A DNA stretch of 64,000 nucleotides. Origin: Mangrovimicrobium sediminis (lineage in GTDB: Bacteria; Pseudomonadota; Gammaproteobacteria; Pseudomonadales; Halieaceae). The translations under genes and the position numbers were made by a program. Positions 31,362 to 39,978 of this stretch are shown here, piece by piece. The stretch is taken from the NCBI RefSeq assembly GCF_004745945.1, contig NZ_SRLE01000014.1:62001-126000 (forward strand). The letters run 5' to 3'. Under the pieces are notes generated by a model that searched no databases, was not told the DNA's origin, and saw nothing but the letters and a program-made list of their open reading frames with translations. The first letter of the stretch is position 1. Each line of letters begins with the position of its first letter.

Positions 31362-32501
31362 GTGAGTTCGCGCCACCGGACCGAGACACCCTGGCACCGA
31401 AAGCCATTCCAGCTTTGCGCATTCCTCGCCGCACTGGGCCTGTCCGCCTCCGCTGTGGCGCAGCAGGCCGACACCTGCCTCGACGTGATCCTCACCGGGA
31501 CCAAGGGCGGCCCCAACGTCTACGGTGATCTCGCAGGGCCCGGCACGCTGGTGAGCTTCGGCCGGCGCGACAATAACTGCCGCGACCTGCTCCTGCAATT
31601 CGACGCGGGCAGGGCCACGTCCATTCGCCTTGCCCAACTGGGCATCATGGCCGGCGACCTCGACGCCCTGTTCCTGACACACACCCACTCCGACCACGTC
31701 CAGGGCCTGGCCGACCTCATGCAGTTGCGCTGGCACTACTATTCAGAGCGCCCGCCGCTGGATATGGTCAGCACCGTGGATGTTCGCGCGCCCGGCGGAC
31801 ATACGCTCAGCGCCGGGAAGCTTGCCGCGCATATCGCCGCCCCCTTCCTGGCCTCGGGTGAGATTGCCCAGCGTCACGCCGAGCGCCCGCAAACGGCGGC
31901 CGAGGGGCCCGCCGCCCTGCTCAACCCCATCCTCGTCGAGCGCCCGGACAAGCCCACCGCGGTGTGGCGCTCGGGTGCAGTTGTGGTTTCCGCCATCGCC
32001 TCGACGCACACCGCCAACCACCTGTCCTACCGCGTGGATACGCCGGCGGGCAGCGTGGTGATCGGCGGCGACGCATCCAGCGACACCCGCAAGCCGCCGC
32101 GCGAGCATTCGACGTCCGCACAGGTGGAGTTGCTGGCACAGGGTGCTGATGTGCTGGTCCACTCCACCACCCACCCGGTGATGGGGCCCGAGGCCGGCGG
32201 CGGTATGCCGGCGCCGATCTTCTACCGCCAGAGCACGGCGACCGACCTCGGCGCGATGGCGCAGCGCGCCGGTATTTCACACTACCTGCTGACCCACCTC
32301 ACGCCCTCGCTGGGTGAGGTGCCCGGGGACGAGGGCTGGGCGATACCCGGCGCGCCCCTGGATGCCGGGGATTTCAAGGCGGCGGTGCGCGTCGGTGGGT
32401 TTACCGGCACGATTGTGGTCGGTCCCGACCTCGTGGGGCTGCGCCTGCCGGAGGGTCTTGCCCTGCAACCGCCGGCGCCCGGGTCTACCCCTGCGCCCTG
32501 A
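31362..32501 (+). CDS. Exported metallo-beta-lactamase-fold hydrolase
   Basis: The 379-residue protein has an N-terminal signal (LCAFLAALGLSASAVAQQ). The zinc motif is FLTHTHSDHVQGL (HxHxDH), preceded by LLLQFDAG and followed by VIGGDASSD, which supplies the later Asp. The overall plan resembles RNase Z/arylsulfatase- and lactonase-like MBL enzymes, although the exact branch is unclear. The start is GTG, 10 bases after the PEP-CTERM gene, so co-transcription is likely. Periplasmic location follows from the signal peptide. Confidence 0.85.
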   Translation: MSSRHRTETPWHRKPFQLCAFLAALGLSASAVAQQADTCLDVILTGTKGGPNVYGDLAGPGTLVSFGRRDNNCRDLLLQFDAGRATSIRLAQLGIMAGDLDALFLTHTHSDHVQGLADLMQLRWHYYSERPPLDMVSTVDVRAPGGHTLSAGKLAAHIAAPFLASGEIAQRHAERPQTAAEGPAALLNPILVERPDKPTAVWRSGAVVVSAIASTHTANHLSYRVDTPAGSVVIGGDASSDTRKPPREHSTSAQVELLAQGADVLVHSTTHPVMGPEAGGGMPAPIFYRQSTATDLGAMAQRAGISHYLLTHLTPSLGEVPGDEGWAIPGAPLDAGDFKAAVRVGGFTGTIVVGPDLVGLRLPEGLALQPPAPGSTPAP

Positions 32502-32516
32502 CGCGCTGCGCGCCAG

Positions 32517-32846
32517 CTACCAGGTCTGTTCCGCGCCCGCCTCCACGACATGCCCCGATGCCACCGGGCAGGTGATGACATGCACGCCATCGAGCGGCAC
32601 ACCGAAGTGCCTGGCAAGGGCGCGTACCAGGCCGAGTTGCAGTGAGGAGAGCGCGGACGGCGACCACGCGGTGGGCAGGTAGAGGGTGGCCATGACCGGG
32701 TACGGTTTGCCGTACTGCCGGTCTGCCACCACTACGTTGACCGTCATTTCCGTGGCACCCACACCGGACTCCCGGCCCCAACTTTCGCAAAGATCCTCGC
32801 TGCCGAACTGGCAGGAGGCACTGACGATACAGTTTGCAATCGGCAT
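32517..32846 (-). CDS. Tautomerase-superfamily-like protein
   Basis: The 109-residue product begins MPIANCIVS. A Pro directly after the initiator Met is the catalytic Pro1 position of 4-oxalocrotonate tautomerase relatives. A following helix and strand pattern (LQLGLVRALARHFGVPLDGV, then HVITCPV) matches the beta-alpha-beta unit of the fold. Homology is weak to the eye, so the assignment is moderate. The gene is convergent with the MBL hydrolase gene and follows the catalase-like gene by 37 bases. Confidence 0.5.
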   Translation of the reverse strand: MPIANCIVSASCQFGSEDLCESWGRESGVGATEMTVNVVVADRQYGKPYPVMATLYLPTAWSPSALSSLQLGLVRALARHFGVPLDGVHVITCPVASGHVVEAGAEQTW

Positions 32847-32883
32847 GACACTCGCTCCCGGGGGCGCGCAGGCTCGCCCGCTA

Positions 32884-34098
32884 TCAGTGCGCGGAATGCG
32901 GCGCCGGCTCCACCCATTTCACGCTGTGAATCACCTCGGACAGGTCGCAACTCTCCGTGCTGGTAAGACACCAGTTGCGCGGCTCGACGAGCGGCGCATC
33001 GTTCTTTGCATGGCGAAACTGCGATACCGCATGGTAGACCAGCCGGCGGGCCCGGCTCAGGCTGCCCAGCGGCAGCCACTCACCGGCGCCGTGCCAGGGG
33101 TTCATCGACAGGTTCTCACAGAATGCCTGCTGCGCCTCGCTGGTGAAGGACTGCGCGGGGATATGGATGCGCGCCACCGGCACGAACGGTGACGCCTGCT
33201 CCGACCAGACCACCGTGGCGTCATCCAGCGGCATGTTGCTGCCGGGCACCTGCGCCTGCAGCATGAAATCGAAGCAGGCGTCGCGATTGTCGAGCTGCTG
33301 CGCCATGGCTTCGGTAAGATAGTCGTGGGCCGAGGTATCCACGTCGCTGTCGAACACCATGCCGGGACAGTGCCGCACCGAGAACTTCACCGGCGTATCC
33401 CCCAGCTGGTAGGGCAGCATGGAGTAGTACTGAGGCTGCAGCGGTGTGGGAATTTTCGACGAAACGGTTTTGGCGGCGATGTACAGGCGCCGCGGGTGCA
33501 GGCGCGGCGGCCACAGGCTGACGAACCAGGCCAGGCGCTTGTTTTCCGCGAGAAACTGCATGTCGTCGACATAATCGAAAATATTGCGATTAAAGAATGC
33601 GGGCGTGTTGGTCATGATGAAATCCTGGGTACCCGTCATCCCCAGTTCCGGCGCGATGGGCGCGCCCTCCACCCCCATGACCTTGATCGCCATGCCGCGG
33701 GCGTCCCCTTTGCCGTCCGGTTGCACCAGCATGTCGCCGTTGGAAAAGCGGATCCAGGCCTGGTACTCCCGCGTCGGTTCGGCGAAAACGCTGTGCCGGT
33801 AGTGTGCCGGGATGTCGCCATTCACGGAGAAAGTCGCGCGCAGGCAGCCGGTAGCCTTGGCGTGGGCGTCGCGCCGGTAGGGTGCGCCGTTGATTTTCTC
33901 GGCCCAGGTCGAGATCTCCCGCCCGTACTCCATGGAGCGGCGGATGGCGAGTATTTCCTGCTCGCTGATCTCCATGCCCAGGGCATCGATGTCCAGGGTG
34001 TTCACGTTGGCAGGCTGCGCAGAGCGGTCCTGGGCACCGGCTGAGAGACTGCACAGTACCAGCGACGTTATCGCCAGGCGTTTTGCGTGTGCAATCAC
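32884..34098 (-). CDS. Catalase-like heme protein (y4iL-like), exported
   Basis: The product (404 residues from GTG 34098) has a signal peptide (AKRLAITSLVLCSLSAGAQD). It matches the catalase fold: the distal-His block DAHAKATGCLRATFSV (about His79), FSNGD further on, and the C-terminal NPWHGAGEWLPLGSLSRARR found in catalase-like proteins of unknown role. A normal proximal Tyr motif is not obvious. Its GTG overlaps the stop of the upstream di-heme cytochrome gene (GTGA), so the two are translationally coupled. True catalases are usually larger. A peroxide- or lipid-hydroperoxide-handling role is inferred. Confidence 0.75.
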   Translation of the reverse strand: MIAHAKRLAITSLVLCSLSAGAQDRSAQPANVNTLDIDALGMEISEQEILAIRRSMEYGREISTWAEKINGAPYRRDAHAKATGCLRATFSVNGDIPAHYRHSVFAEPTREYQAWIRFSNGDMLVQPDGKGDARGMAIKVMGVEGAPIAPELGMTGTQDFIMTNTPAFFNRNIFDYVDDMQFLAENKRLAWFVSLWPPRLHPRRLYIAAKTVSSKIPTPLQPQYYSMLPYQLGDTPVKFSVRHCPGMVFDSDVDTSAHDYLTEAMAQQLDNRDACFDFMLQAQVPGSNMPLDDATVVWSEQASPFVPVARIHIPAQSFTSEAQQAFCENLSMNPWHGAGEWLPLGSLSRARRLVYHAVSQFRHAKNDAPLVEPRNWCLTSTESCDLSEVIHSVKWVEPAPHSAH

Positions 34099-36167
34099 AG
34101 GCTCATCTCCTCGCCCTTCGGCAGCATATCGGTGATCCCGTGACGCAGGTGCGAACTGTTGCAGGCCTTTGCGTTCCACTCATCGGCGGGTGGCTGGCTA
34201 TAGGCCGCCCAGTCCTGCGCGTCGCCACCGAGCGCCTCGGTGAACGCCGGGTTGCCCATTACCTTGAGGTATTCGAGCAGGGCGTAGCGCTGTGCCTCGT
34301 CGAGGCGCGGCCCGATACGGCCCGGCGCGTCGACGTCGGTGAACAGGTGGCCCGTGTTGTGGTTGCCGAGGATGCTGGCATCGTGAAAGAAACTGCCGGG
34401 TGACTTGCCGGTGACATAACCCAGCCGCTGCGGGTCGTACTCGCGATTGCCCACGTAGAAGCTACGCGGCCGCTCCTCCTGGGTGGACAGCAGGTCGTAG
34501 ATGGTTGGCACCGAACCGTTGTGCAGGAACGGTGGCGTGGCCCAGACACCGTGCAGGGGGCGCGACTTGTAGGCGCGCTTGTTGGCGATGCGGAACGGCA
34601 CGTTGAGTCCGTCGTAATTGGGAATCGCATCGCCGGTGATGTCCCAGCGCTCGTACAGCATCGGCACCAGGGTGTTGAGCAATAACTGCAGGCCATCGCC
34701 GGCGTTGACCGGGCTGGAACCCGGCACCAGTTTGCTGGCGTCGTAACGGTTGTCCATGAAGTTGTCGGCGAGCTTCGGGTCGGTGCCGATATGTTCGGTG
34801 GGAATCCAGGGAATCGACCAGATGTCGGCGCGCCAGTCCCTGCGCACCGGCTTTCCGTCGACCTCGCTGATCTCGCCGGCCATGTCCCACTGCCAGTTAC
34901 TGCTGATCTGCCCTTCGATTTGCGGGTTCTGCTGGTCCGCCACCGGCCACTCCGGCGGCGGCTTCACATGTGGACCGTGGCAACCCTGGCAGTGCTGTGC
35001 AAACAGCTGCTTGCCAGCGGTGGCGCGGGCGATATCGATCTCGCCGAGGACGTCCTCCGGCCACTGCGGCGGTTTCAGCATGCGCAGCAGGCCCTCGGCG
35101 CAGTGCAGTCCGTCCACGTCGATCACCGTTTCGCCGAAGTCCTTGCCCTTAAGCGCCTTGCCTTCGGCATCCACCAGTTTGATCGGCGCCAGTACGCCGA
35201 GGCTCTCGCCCACGTTGCGCGCCATCGCCTGGTTGGTGAAGCCGGTGTATTGCACCCAGTTGAAGCGCCAGATGTCCCAGATGAACGGGTAGCTCGCCGG
35301 CGCATCCGCCGGGTGATAGTTGCCGGGTTCGTCGATGTCGTAGCCGAACACCACGTTGGCGATACGGCCCACCGCATCGACCCGGCCCCTGCCCTCTTCC
35401 ACCGGGTAGTTCTTCGGTGAGCCGGCTCCGCCGACGAAATGCTTGATGGTATCCGCGAACCCGGCGAAGCGTTTTTTCAGCTCGTCGCGCCGGGCTTCGT
35501 CGGCACCGGCAACGCGGGTGGCGAAGCGGTCCCACTTGAAGGGGTTGTACAGGGTTTCGAACACGGATGCCGCCAGCGTGGTGATGAATTCACCGCGCTT
35601 GGCATTGGCCATGCTCTGCACCGCCTGGCCGCCATCCACGCGCAGCGCGGTGCCCTTGTAGTGCAGCTCACCCGTGTGGCAGGTGGCGCAGCCGATGTCC
35701 AGGCGCTCCTTCCCGGTCTTCGGGTCGACATGCCGGCCGAGGCCCACCGGCAGGTTGCCGGGATTGAGCTGGTCCGGCCGCTGTCCCGGCGCCACGATAA
35801 AACCCCAGCCGCGCAGGTTTTCCGCGGTGGCCAGGGGTTCGTCGGAGAGCGGCAGTTCGAGATTCAGGAACCACTGGTAGTCGATGCCCAGCAGTTCGGT
35901 GCCCTGGGGGGTGTAGTAAAAGCTCTGGCGCTCCTCCGGCGTCCACCCGTCGTTGAGATAGCGCACCGAGTAGATGGTCTCCTGCGTCAGGTTCGGGGTG
36001 AGGAACACCTTCGCCTCGTGCCACGCCACAACCGCGACCAGAACCAGCACGCACAACACACGGAACCAGCGCGGGCCGATACTCGTCCACAGCTTCCACG
36101 CCGCGTGTAGGATACCTCCCGCCCAGCGCGCGATAGAACCCGCCCAGCTTCGCAGCCTGTTCAGCAT
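34095..36167 (-). CDS. Membrane-anchored di-heme cytochrome c, RoxA/RoxB-like (CcP/MauG group)
   Basis: The 690-residue protein has one N-terminal membrane helix (about residues 36-50) and two CXXCH heme-attachment motifs, CATCH at 160-164 and CQGCH at 393-397. The spacing and overall length are close to rubber oxygenase RoxA, a di-heme dioxygenase, and to di-heme cytochrome c peroxidases of the same superfamily. A Trp/Phe-rich block (PFIWDIWRFNWVQY, 294-307) lies where RoxA has aromatic pocket residues. The protein is likely periplasmic. It is coupled to a catalase-like gene, and a lipase gene lies just upstream. Peroxidase rather than oxygenase activity is possible. Confidence 0.75.
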   Translation of the reverse strand: MLNRLRSWAGSIARWAGGILHAAWKLWTSIGPRWFRVLCVLVLVAVVAWHEAKVFLTPNLTQETIYSVRYLNDGWTPEERQSFYYTPQGTELLGIDYQWFLNLELPLSDEPLATAENLRGWGFIVAPGQRPDQLNPGNLPVGLGRHVDPKTGKERLDIGCATCHTGELHYKGTALRVDGGQAVQSMANAKRGEFITTLAASVFETLYNPFKWDRFATRVAGADEARRDELKKRFAGFADTIKHFVGGAGSPKNYPVEEGRGRVDAVGRIANVVFGYDIDEPGNYHPADAPASYPFIWDIWRFNWVQYTGFTNQAMARNVGESLGVLAPIKLVDAEGKALKGKDFGETVIDVDGLHCAEGLLRMLKPPQWPEDVLGEIDIARATAGKQLFAQHCQGCHGPHVKPPPEWPVADQQNPQIEGQISSNWQWDMAGEISEVDGKPVRRDWRADIWSIPWIPTEHIGTDPKLADNFMDNRYDASKLVPGSSPVNAGDGLQLLLNTLVPMLYERWDITGDAIPNYDGLNVPFRIANKRAYKSRPLHGVWATPPFLHNGSVPTIYDLLSTQEERPRSFYVGNREYDPQRLGYVTGKSPGSFFHDASILGNHNTGHLFTDVDAPGRIGPRLDEAQRYALLEYLKVMGNPAFTEALGGDAQDWAAYSQPPADEWNAKACNSSHLRHGITDMLPKGEEMSL

Positions 36168-36239
36168 ACTTCCCCCTCTTTCGCGTGCCGCGCCGGCCGT
36201 ATCCCGCCTGTACGGCGATGAAGACCCACAAAGCGAACG

Positions 36240-37106
36240 CTATTTTTTTATGTAAGTTTCACGTTGATCGAACGGCACAGCCTGCGATTCGCGCAGCTTG
36301 GCTGCAATATTTTGCAGGTAGTTCTTCATGTAGTGCTGCACGATGCTTTCGTCGCCCAGGTTGTCCCAGAACGAATCCACGTCATAGCGCTCCACCTGGT
36401 GGTGCGTCTGGTAAACGTAGTATTTGCCCGGCAGCAGGATCAACTCCGGCCCCAGGTGTTCATAGGCACCGTGCACCGAATCCACCAGGTCGGTGGGCGG
36501 CAGCAGCGGCACGATGTCGTTCTCGTCGGCGATGCGCAACAGCGGCAGGTTCCTGTATTTCTGCACCCCGGCGCGGTTGGTGACTTTCGGCTGTCCGAAG
36601 TTGATCGAGGGCTTCAGGTCGTAGCCCTCCTCGTGCAGCATCATCATCAGCAGGGTGGCGATCGCGGCGCCCAGGGAGTGCCCGGTGACAATCACGGGCC
36701 TGGACTTATCGAGGTGCGGCTGCAGCGCGTTGAAGATCTCCCAGGCGCCCGCGTCAAAACCGTCGTGGACATAAATGCCAAGACTGGGATTGCGCGACTC
36801 CACATACTTGGCGTCCTCGCGAATATTCGGCAGGTTGGCCGTGCCGCGTACGGCGATGACCTGGGTTCCGGTGTGCGGCTCGACCTCGAGGTAGTACTGC
36901 ACGTCGTTGCCGCGTGTGGTGGCCACCAGCACCGTGCCCGGGTAGGCCGCGCGAATCTCGGCCTCCGATTTATACGCCATGTCCGCGTGCTGCGCGTACC
37001 AGTCCACCTCGGCGAAGCTGATAGTTACCGCATCGATCGTGTGGTCTTCTTCGTGGCAGGCAAACAGCAGGGGCAACAGCGCCCAACAAAGCCATCTTCT
37101 TATCAT
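36240..37106 (-). CDS. Class 3 lipase-like lipoprotein
   Basis: The 288-residue product has a short signal ending in the lipobox LLFAC (Cys17), so it is probably anchored in a membrane. The alpha/beta-hydrolase nucleophile elbow is TGHSLGAA (Ser144). The following Asp (ADENDIVPLLP) and a His near QTHHQVERYD fit a class 3 (fungal-type) lipase triad. ATG 37106 has AGGG upstream. It precedes the RoxA-like and catalase-like genes on the same strand by 72 bases, which suggests lipid-ester hydrolysis followed by oxidation of the released acyl or isoprenoid chain. Confidence 0.8.
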   Translation of the reverse strand: MIRRWLCWALLPLLFACHEEDHTIDAVTISFAEVDWYAQHADMAYKSEAEIRAAYPGTVLVATTRGNDVQYYLEVEPHTGTQVIAVRGTANLPNIREDAKYVESRNPSLGIYVHDGFDAGAWEIFNALQPHLDKSRPVIVTGHSLGAAIATLLMMMLHEEGYDLKPSINFGQPKVTNRAGVQKYRNLPLLRIADENDIVPLLPPTDLVDSVHGAYEHLGPELILLPGKYYVYQTHHQVERYDVDSFWDNLGDESIVQHYMKNYLQNIAAKLRESQAVPFDQRETYIKK

Positions 37107-37253
37107 TTGCATCCCTGGCCGATCGTCTGGCAAAGCTGTGCGCGAGTTCCTGTTCCTGACAAAAACCGCTCTGTTATCAGCGTATTTTGCCTTATAGTTA
37201 TCGCGATAATAAGGCGAATCTCAGTTTTCTCACTTTTTTTGCGGGCACATTGG

Positions 37254-39059
37254 ATGTACTCACGAATCGTGCTGGCGTTGCTCTTGCTCTGCGCCCAGAT
37301 TGCCTTCGCCGCCCCGGCTATCGACGTCACCGTAGACGAGTCAGGCAACAAGACGACCGGCCAGTCCGAGATCCTGTTCGACCCACAGGCCAGCCTCACT
37401 GTCAATGAAGCCGCGGCGAAGTATGCGCTGGGCGAGTTTACAGCGCTCGACACGGCGGGTTCCACGGGCCTGCAACCCGGCGCGGTGTGGAGCCATTTCC
37501 AGCTGCACAATACCTCCGGGCAGGCGCTGACCCTGGATATCGAGTATGTCGACCACCAGCTGATCGAACTCGACGCGTTTCAAGCCCCGACCTCAAATGG
37601 CGGAAACTATACCCAGGTGGCGAGCCTGTCACTGCTGGCCCCGTTCGAGAGCCGGCCGGTCGCGCACAACCGCTTCGTATTCCAGGTAACGCTGGCACCG
37701 GACGAACGCCGGGAATTCCTGGTCAAGTTCAGTTCGCACCAGGCGGGGTTCGTGTTCCCCAGCATGCGTATCTGGGCGCCGGAAAAGCTGCGCCAGAACA
37801 ACAACGCCGAAACCGCCATGGTCATGTTCCTGTTCGGCGGCATCTTCCTCATGTCGGTGGTGTCCTTCGTCGCGGCCCTCGCCACTCGGGACAGGACTTT
37901 TTTCAGCTACTCGGTTTACGCGCTGTCCAAGATCGTCGGCTGGTTCACCATCCTCGGCTACACCCACCAGTTCATCGTCAAACAGCACTACCACTGGTCC
38001 TACATGACGATCACCGGTGCCATCGGCATTATCTTCGGCATCATCTTTTCACGTATTTACCTGCAAACACGACAGCACACGCCGAGGCTGGATTACGTCC
38101 TGCTGTTCATGATGGCCAACGCGGTCTTCATGCTCGTGTGTACGATCTTCGACCTGAACACCCTGGCGATCAGTTCGATCACCCTCGCACTCCTGCTCTA
38201 TCCCGCCATCTGTATCGCCGGTATCGTGCGCTTCCGCCAGGGTTCGCGCGACGCCGCGGTGTTCGCCGTGGCCTGGAGCCTGCTGGTGCTGGGCATGGTC
38301 GGACAGGCACTGCGCGACCTCGGCCTGGTGGGGCACAGCGAGTTCACCTACTACTGGCCGGCCTTCGCCTCGTTTGTGGAAATGATCGGAATCCTCACCG
38401 CCATGGGCCTCAAGGTGCGCCGGCTGCGGGTGCAGAAAGACAAGGCGGAATCCCGTTACATGGCACAACTGGAGTCCTCCAAGGTGGAACTGGAGATGCT
38501 CGTCAGCCAGCGCACCGCGGAACTGGAAAGGGCCAAGGAAGCGGCGGAGTTCGAGGCCAGGACAGACCCCCTCACCGGTGCGCACAACCGGCGCAGTTTT
38601 CTCGTGGAAGCACAGCGCTGCCTGAGCCTGGCACACCGCAAGGGCCAGCCGCTGAGTTTGCTGATGTTCGACATCGACCACTTCAAGGCAATCAACGACA
38701 GCTTCGGCCACAGCATGGGTGACGAGGCACTGCGCCAGTTCAGCAGCACCGTCGCCGGCAGCCTGCGGGACATGGACGTGTGGGGGCGCCTGGGCGGCGA
38801 GGAGTTCGCGCTGCTGCTCTACGAAGACAGCCAGGGCAGCCTGCTGACAGCGAATCGCCTGCTGGAAACGATACGCTCCATCAGCATACCCAGCGACGCG
38901 GGGGATTTGCGCTTTACCGCCAGCATCGGCGTCGCCAGCCTGGCGGCGGACGAGGACATCGAGACGCTGCTCAACCGCGCCGACAACGCGCTGTACCAGG
39001 CGAAAAACCAGGGGCGGGATTGTGTGGTGCAGGACCAGGCACTCGCAACGCAAGCCTAG
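37254..39059 (+). CDS. 7TMR-DISM sensor diguanylate cyclase (GGDEF)
   Basis: The 601-residue protein has a signal peptide (MYSRIVLALLLLCAQIAFAA) and a periplasmic DISM-type beta-domain (about 25-190). Seven membrane helices follow (about 195-400), then a short coiled coil (ELEMLVSQRTAELERAKEAA) and a C-terminal GGDEF domain from about 436. The active-site loop is GGEEF (about 513), with the inhibitory RxxD site (RDMD) 5 residues before it. All features of an active, product-inhibited diguanylate cyclase are present. The ligand is unknown. The gene is divergent from the lipase gene. Confidence 0.9.
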   Translation: MYSRIVLALLLLCAQIAFAAPAIDVTVDESGNKTTGQSEILFDPQASLTVNEAAAKYALGEFTALDTAGSTGLQPGAVWSHFQLHNTSGQALTLDIEYVDHQLIELDAFQAPTSNGGNYTQVASLSLLAPFESRPVAHNRFVFQVTLAPDERREFLVKFSSHQAGFVFPSMRIWAPEKLRQNNNAETAMVMFLFGGIFLMSVVSFVAALATRDRTFFSYSVYALSKIVGWFTILGYTHQFIVKQHYHWSYMTITGAIGIIFGIIFSRIYLQTRQHTPRLDYVLLFMMANAVFMLVCTIFDLNTLAISSITLALLLYPAICIAGIVRFRQGSRDAAVFAVAWSLLVLGMVGQALRDLGLVGHSEFTYYWPAFASFVEMIGILTAMGLKVRRLRVQKDKAESRYMAQLESSKVELEMLVSQRTAELERAKEAAEFEARTDPLTGAHNRRSFLVEAQRCLSLAHRKGQPLSLLMFDIDHFKAINDSFGHSMGDEALRQFSSTVAGSLRDMDVWGRLGGEEFALLLYEDSQGSLLTANRLLETIRSISIPSDAGDLRFTASIGVASLAADEDIETLLNRADNALYQAKNQGRDCVVQDQALATQA

Positions 39060-39069
39060 GACCGGATTG

Positions 39070-39109
39070 TTCCAGACCTGTATCCTCCGCGCCGATCGCA
39101 GGCCTGGAA
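39070..39109. terminator. Hairpin between convergent GGDEF and GNAT genes
   Basis: TTCCAGACCTG (39070-39080) and CAGGCCTGGAA (39099-39109) pair at 10 of 11 positions with an 18-base loop. It lies 11 bases after the GGDEF stop and serves as a likely transcript end for both convergent genes. There is no U-tract. Confidence 0.45.
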
Positions 39110-39131
39110 TATCGACCTCGACTCGCTTCCA

Positions 39132-39668
39132 CTATGACCGCTGTGAACAATCGAGCGAGACCCAGTCGCAGTTCTCCATGCGATAGAAGTGTGTGACGCT
39201 GCCGTCGATGACTCGCTCCTCGACAAAACCAAAACCCAGGCGCTTGCACAAGTGCGCCGAGTCCCGATTGCCCTCGTCGGTGGCCGCCAGCAGGTAGCGA
39301 AAGCCGAGCCGGCCGAAGGCGTAGGCGATGATCTCCGCGCAGGCCTCGCGCGCGTAGCCCTGCCCCGTAAAGTGCTGGTGCAGGGCGCACAGCAGTTGGG
39401 GCTGGGTCTCGCCATAGAAACACCACAGGCCGGCATAGCCGAGATAGGCCCCGCACTCCCTGGCGATGATCTTCCACAGGCCCCACCGGGCATCGAGAAA
39501 ACACCGTTGCGACTGGTCCAGGATGTCGGCGGAGACGCTTTGCCCAATGAGCTCGTCATCCCACAGGTAGCGACGCACGAAGGCGTCCGTATTTATGGCG
39601 TGGAACTCTGCGAGGTCGGCCGGCGACAGCGGTACAAGCCTGAGCCTGGCGGTGTCCAAATCAAGCAT
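39132..39668 (-). CDS. GNAT family N-acetyltransferase, RimJ/RimL-like
   Basis: The 178-residue protein opens with the RimJ/RimL-type TARLRLVPLSPADLAEF. The acetyl-CoA binding region resembles QHFTGQGYAREACAEIIAYAF, where the GQGYA loop replaces the usual QxxGxG/A. The C-terminal DSAHLCKRLGFGFVEE is also typical. It acetylates protein or small-molecule amines, and no specific target is evident. ATG 39668 has AGGA upstream; an earlier start adds implausible sequence. It is divergent from the P450 gene. Confidence 0.85.
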   Translation of the reverse strand: MLDLDTARLRLVPLSPADLAEFHAINTDAFVRRYLWDDELIGQSVSADILDQSQRCFLDARWGLWKIIARECGAYLGYAGLWCFYGETQPQLLCALHQHFTGQGYAREACAEIIAYAFGRLGFRYLLAATDEGNRDSAHLCKRLGFGFVEERVIDGSVTHFYRMENCDWVSLDCSQRS

Positions 39669-39978
39669 GGTTGCGATCCTCATCTCTCGAGGTGGTCCGC
39701 AGGCGCGAGCGGCACCAGGCACGGCAGTCCGGTTAAGTCCGGACAACATGCACCGAAAGCTCGTGTGTTGCCAAGTGAAACTATTCCCTAGGCCACCGCT
39801 TTCCTGTTTAACTATACCCTCGATTTTGCCGGCCTGGTGTTCAACAGGTTGTACACCATAAGAGAACCTGCCTCGCGGGCAGGAATTCGAGCCGGGCCGG
39901 CTCCCGCGCGACCCCTCCAGCACAGTGCAGCGGTAGCGCAGGCTTCCAGTCTCGATAATGTCCGAACAAGGAACCCGC
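39669..39978. other. Divergent GNAT / P450 promoter region
   Basis: This gap of 310 bases holds the KstR-like palindrome at 39836-39857 and an AT-rich stretch (about 39770-39830) that could hold promoter elements. No gene is supported in it. Confidence 0.5.
39836..39857. promoter_or_regulatory. KstR-consensus-like palindrome upstream of P450
   Basis: Arms GGTGTTCAAC (39836-39845) and GTTGTACACC (39848-39857) form a 22-base near-palindrome with one mismatched pair. Its core, 39840-39853, is TTCAACAGGTTGTA. This fits TNNAACNNGTTNNA, the published binding consensus of the steroid-catabolism repressor KstR of actinobacteria. It lies 121 bases upstream of the P450 start. Recognition by a TetR protein of this organism is inferred. 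Confidence 0.6.

Noticed and set aside
36264-37253. N-terminal extension of the GGDEF sensor by 330 codons
   Set aside because: It runs antisense to the lipase gene; the signal peptide at 37254 marks a natural start.
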